Shown here: piece by piece, positions 42,568 through 45,220 of the stretch | How positions within the stretch are numbered: the first letter of the stretch is position 1 | Layout: every line of letters starts with the position of its first letter | Assembly: GCA_022821275.1 (NCBI GenBank) | Contig: JAJEDY010000075.1 | Span: 1-45,220 of the forward strand | DNA length: 45,220 nucleotides | Direction: 5' to 3' | Source: Candidatus Latescibacterota bacterium | Lineage (GTDB): Bacteria; Latescibacterota; UBA2968 | The notes under the pieces: model-generated | What the model was told of the DNA's origin: nothing | Seen by the model: the letters and a program-made list of their open reading frames with translations, nothing else | Databases searched by the model: none | Program-made: the position numbers and the translations under genes

Positions 42568-43103
42568 CTGTCAAAACCCATTTGGACTTGTCTGCATGCG
42601 GTGATGCACAAGCAGGTCGGATTTTCACCCTTTACCCATTCCTCCCATCCTCCTTCAAAAACTTGAACCTGTGTAAATCCAAATTTTCGCGATAGAAACT
42701 TCGCCAATTCGATACTGGTATTACAATTCTTACTGGAACAATAGACAATTATTGGGGTCTCGCGGGCAACATTACTCAAAAGCTGTTCGGAAAAATAATC
42801 TCGCTGAATGTACGGTATGTTCACTGCCCCTGGAATATGGCCTTCGTGATAAGCTGATTCAGAACGTCCATCGATAAGCAATATTTGTGATTTCGATTGT
42901 GTTGCATTTTGAAGACCGTCTAAAGAGACATAAGTTATATCATCTTGTTCTTCAGAGATTTCAACATTGCCCAACAAAAACTGTTCAATAAAAATAACAG
43001 TATAAATCAATCCTGCACCCATTCCCAAAATTTGGATAACCAATGCACGCAAAAGAACTAATTTTATGTCAGGATTGCGAAATTCTATACTCACCAGTTC
43101 CAT
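42564..43103 (-). CDS. Membrane-anchored rhodanese
   Basis: A 179-residue protein: an N-terminal transmembrane helix (about 15-38) followed by a periplasmic rhodanese domain (about 55-165). The features include ILLIDGRSESAYHEGHIPGAVNIP, active-site Cys122 in YCSSKNCNTS, and VFEGGWEEW. A Cys cluster near the C-terminus (TCLCITAC) is unusual for rhodaneses and could bind metal or take part in thiol exchange. It lies 3 bases after the ABC exporter gene and is coupled to the MauE-like gene. Confidence 0.85.
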   Translation of the reverse strand: MELVSIEFRNPDIKLVLLRALVIQILGMGAGLIYTVIFIEQFLLGNVEISEEQDDITYVSLDGLQNATQSKSQILLIDGRSESAYHEGHIPGAVNIPYIQRDYFSEQLLSNVARETPIIVYCSSKNCNTSIELAKFLSRKFGFTQVQVFEGGWEEWVKGENPTCLCITACRQVQMGFDR

Positions 43104-43106
43104 TCC

Positions 43107-44876
43107 CTATGCGATAAGTTGCTTGCGAAAAAGATGCCAATAGTGTCCTTTTCTCTTCACCAACTCGTCATGGGGTCCTTTCTCAACCACTCTCCCCCCA
43201 TCCAAACAAATAACCTCATCTACCTGCTGGATAGTACTGAGTCTGTGGCTAATCACAATCATTGTCTTATCTTCATATAAATCCTGTAAATTTGCTATAA
43301 TTTCACCTTCGCTTTCAGAATCCAGTGCCGACGTAGCTTCATCCAGGATTAGAATATCCGAATCTCTCAAAATTGCACGCGCAATAGCAATACGCTGCCT
43401 TTGACCAACCGAAAGCGTGTTACCCCGGTCACCGATAAGTGTAAGAGCACCATCTTCTGCATTCTCAATAAATCCATCTAAACCAGCTATCCTGATCGCT
43501 CGATTGATTTCTTCAGGCGTACTTTCCGGCTTGCTGTATCGGATATTGTCCCAGATCGTATCATGAAAAACTTGATTTTCCTGGGTTACCAGACCAATGT
43601 GCTCTCTCAGATCATACAGCTTGATATGGGTAAGCGGTGTGTGATCAATAGTAATCTCACCTGTATCGGATTCGTAAAAACGACACAGCAAATTGACCAA
43701 TGAACTCTTGCCACAACCGCTTGATCCTACCAGAGCATATTTTTTTCCTTTTTCAAGTCTTAAACTGAAGTCCTGCAAAACGGGTTGTCCGTTATATCCG
43801 AAATTGAGGTTGGTGAACGCAATCTCCTTATGAAAAGAAAACGGACTGGCGGCAGATGAGTCGGACGTTTTTTGAATATCAATCTCGAGAAATTCAAATA
43901 CCCGCTTCATTGAAACAGATACACGGATGAGTTCTACATAAAGCTGATTGAGATTTCTAAATGGTTCAAAAAGACGCGACAGGTATTGCAAAAAAGCAAC
44001 CAATGCCCCCAGGCTCATGACGCCTAACATGACTTTATGCCCGCCCCATCCCAGAATGATCGCAGGCGTCAGGGATGTGAAAAATCTCGAAATTGATCTC
44101 ATCACGCCAGAATAGGTTACATTTTGCATACTGATATCCATGAGACCATTTAGCTGTGACCGCAGTCTATTATTTTCATAATTATAGGCATTATAGACCT
44201 GAATCAATTGGATAGACTCAAATCGCTCAATCAAATAGCTCATGACTTCAGAGCCTTTCTTTTGGCCGCGTTCCGTAATATCTTTTATTTTTGGCTGGAA
44301 GTAGAGAATATTGAGTGCCAGAAAGGGTATGACAATAATAGAAACCAAAAATAGCTGCCAGTTCAACCAGCAGAGAGCCACAGTAATCCCTATGAGTGTC
44401 AACAAGCTATGTACAAGACTCAAAGCACTTGAAGTGATAAACGACTGAATCCTATCAACTTCGTTGCTCATTCTATAAACAACATCTCCAGACTTATTGC
44501 GATCATAAAAGCTCAAGGGCAACTGGATCAAGTGGTCGAAGAGATGGCTCCTTATATCCAGCATAATGCGATTGTTTATCCATGCAAACAAATAGTCTGA
44601 ACAAAAACCAATGATGATATTACCTACTGTAATGCCCAAGAGCAGAAGCAAAATCCATATCAATAGTTCGTAATCTTTGTTTGGAAAAACGTCATCAATA
44701 ATAATTTTCATGATATAGGGAAAAGCCAGCGAGCTAACAGTCCCTAAGATCATGAGGACGAAAACAATGCTTTGGTGTACCCAATAAGGTTTCAGAAATT
44801 TTAAAAAATGATAAAAGACGTGTCTATTCTTAGAGACATCAAAAATAGCCGAGATGACTTGTTGCTTGTTCTTCAT
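43107..44876 (-). CDS. ABC exporter, MsbA-like permease-ATPase
   Basis: A 589-residue half-transporter with an N-terminal six-helix domain and a C-terminal ATPase. Motifs: Walker A GSSGCGKSS (about residue 382 on), Q-loop VTQENQVF, signature LSVGQRQRIAIARAIL, Walker B ILILDEATSALD and H-loop VISHRLST. It works as a dimer that flips lipids or exports glycolipids or peptides. ATG 44876 has AGGTGA upstream; a GTG 39 bases earlier lacks a ribosome binding site. Position beside the glycan cluster makes a lipid-linked glycan a reasonable guess for the substrate, but the redox genes behind it leave other options open. Confidence 0.92.
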   Translation of the reverse strand: MKNKQQVISAIFDVSKNRHVFYHFLKFLKPYWVHQSIVFVLMILGTVSSLAFPYIMKIIIDDVFPNKDYELLIWILLLLLGITVGNIIIGFCSDYLFAWINNRIMLDIRSHLFDHLIQLPLSFYDRNKSGDVVYRMSNEVDRIQSFITSSALSLVHSLLTLIGITVALCWLNWQLFLVSIIVIPFLALNILYFQPKIKDITERGQKKGSEVMSYLIERFESIQLIQVYNAYNYENNRLRSQLNGLMDISMQNVTYSGVMRSISRFFTSLTPAIILGWGGHKVMLGVMSLGALVAFLQYLSRLFEPFRNLNQLYVELIRVSVSMKRVFEFLEIDIQKTSDSSAASPFSFHKEIAFTNLNFGYNGQPVLQDFSLRLEKGKKYALVGSSGCGKSSLVNLLCRFYESDTGEITIDHTPLTHIKLYDLREHIGLVTQENQVFHDTIWDNIRYSKPESTPEEINRAIRIAGLDGFIENAEDGALTLIGDRGNTLSVGQRQRIAIARAILRDSDILILDEATSALDSESEGEIIANLQDLYEDKTMIVISHRLSTIQQVDEVICLDGGRVVEKGPHDELVKRKGHYWHLFRKQLIA

Positions 44877-44965
44877 ATTCACCTGTGATGTAAACAACTT
44901 AAAGTAGGTAGGCACCTATATGAGGCATCTTACTTGAGGGATATAGAAAACCATTCTCTCGTTCT

Positions 44966-45038
44966 CACATTCCCAAATGCTTGCGCTTTGAATGCCTGCT
45001 GCCGACACGCGACATGCCAGGGTCTGTCGGCGGCTTTT
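44966..45038 (+). repeat. Terminator-like direct repeat, copy B
   Basis: Begins CACATTCCCAAATGCTTGCG and contains CCGACA...TGTCGG followed by CGGCTTTTTAT. It matches copy A at 41992-42075 over its length apart from a 12-base gap and scattered changes. The other parts of 44877-45080 hold no gene that I can see. Confidence 0.65.
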
Positions 45039-45080
45039 TATATTTAGAAATTCGGACAAGTAGATAGATAACCCCGTATC

Positions 45081-45220
45081 TGGACTTGACCCGTTTGGGT
45101 GGGTACCTTATCAGTAACCAGAAAGGAGACCCACTATGCCACCAACACGTCCCCCTTATCCATCCGAGTTGAAACGTCAGATCGTGGAGCTTGTGCGCGC
45201 TGGTCGCAGTCCTTCTGAAC
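45081..45220 (+). mobile_element. Left end of an IS3-like element, cut by window edge
   Basis: The sequence from TGGACTTGACCCGTTTGGGT at 45081 has the look of an IS3-family left inverted repeat (TG-start, TTGACCC-GTTTGG core), followed 55 bases later by the start of a transposase frame. The right end is outside the window, so the exact boundary and target duplication cannot be checked. Confidence 0.6.
45136..45220 (+). CDS. IS3-like transposase OrfA, 5' end only
   Basis: Twenty-eight codons from ATG 45136, preceded by AAAGGAGA. The peptide MPPTRPPYPSELKRQIVELV..GRSPSE matches the N-terminal helix-turn-helix (HTH_Tnp_1) of IS3/IS911-type OrfA proteins. It runs off the window; OrfB should follow by a programmed frameshift. 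Confidence 0.75.
   Translation, partial: MPPTRPPYPSELKRQIVELVRAGRSPSE

Noticed and set aside
1-45220. CRISPR array, tRNA or rRNA genes
   Set aside because: No regularly spaced identical repeats and no tRNA or rRNA-like sequences were found by reading both strands; short tRNAs could be missed without a covariance search.

Overview
The window reads as a chromosomal segment of a Gram-negative, diderm bacterium that I cannot place with certainty. Outer-membrane beta-barrel and lipoprotein genes, a long SecA with FCB-type insertions and a C-terminal zinc-binding tail, a HrcA/CIRCE heat-shock operon, an enolase-superfamily gene, a dockerin-tailed Ig-repeat protein and AAA/nuclease fusions together suggest an uncultured environmental lineage of the FCB/Latescibacteria/Poribacteria kind. 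That placement is inference from family content, not a phylogenetic result. Almost every gene is on the minus strand; the exceptions are rlmH, a small membrane protein and the start of an insertion sequence at the right edge.

Layout. 1-6.1 kb holds surface and accessory genes: a lipoprotein cut by the window edge, a remnant of a higA antitoxin, a small outer-membrane-like protein, a 1086-residue Ig-repeat/Vps62-like/dockerin protein whose 5' end looks decayed, and a histone-H1-like lysine/alanine repeat protein. 6.1-8.2 kb is groES-groEL with a sigma-70-like promoter and a perfect CIRCE operator. 8.2-20.0 kb is one long minus-strand gene run: S55-type serine peptidase, beta-propeller protein, RibD reductase domain, RibE, RibBA, RibH, NusB, metallophosphoesterase, SecA, rhodanese. 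Overlapping or closely spaced starts and stops suggest one operon from the peptidase to the phosphoesterase, with secA and the rhodanese following. Its promoter is back to back with that of rlmH, and both predicted transcripts begin at or next to the ATG, so both may be leaderless.

20.6-23.4 kb contains a strongly folded intergenic element, an enolase-superfamily enzyme and an outer-membrane beta-barrel. 23.4-30.8 kb is a complete-looking Mrp/Mnh-type cation/proton antiporter operon in the order E-F-G-DUF4040-B-C-D, followed by a second and a third ND/MnhD-like subunit separated by a 94-residue two-helix protein. 31.0-33.2 kb has a small membrane protein and an AAA ATPase fused to a PD-(D/E)XK nuclease-like domain, bracketed by two related ~60-bp direct repeats that also act as minus-strand terminators.

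33.2-41.9 kb is an AT-rich glycan cluster: secreted beta-helix protein, BtrH-like papain-fold protein, two GT4 glycosyltransferases, a beta-propeller-like protein, a polyprenyl-phosphate sugar transferase, a DUF354 protein and a methyltransferase. 42.1-44.9 kb adds an MsbA-like ABC exporter, a membrane-anchored rhodanese and a MauE/DoxX-like protein. That three-gene block lies between two copies of an ~80-bp terminator-like repeat, directly beside the left end of an IS3-like element. I found no tRNA, rRNA, CRISPR array or FMN riboswitch.
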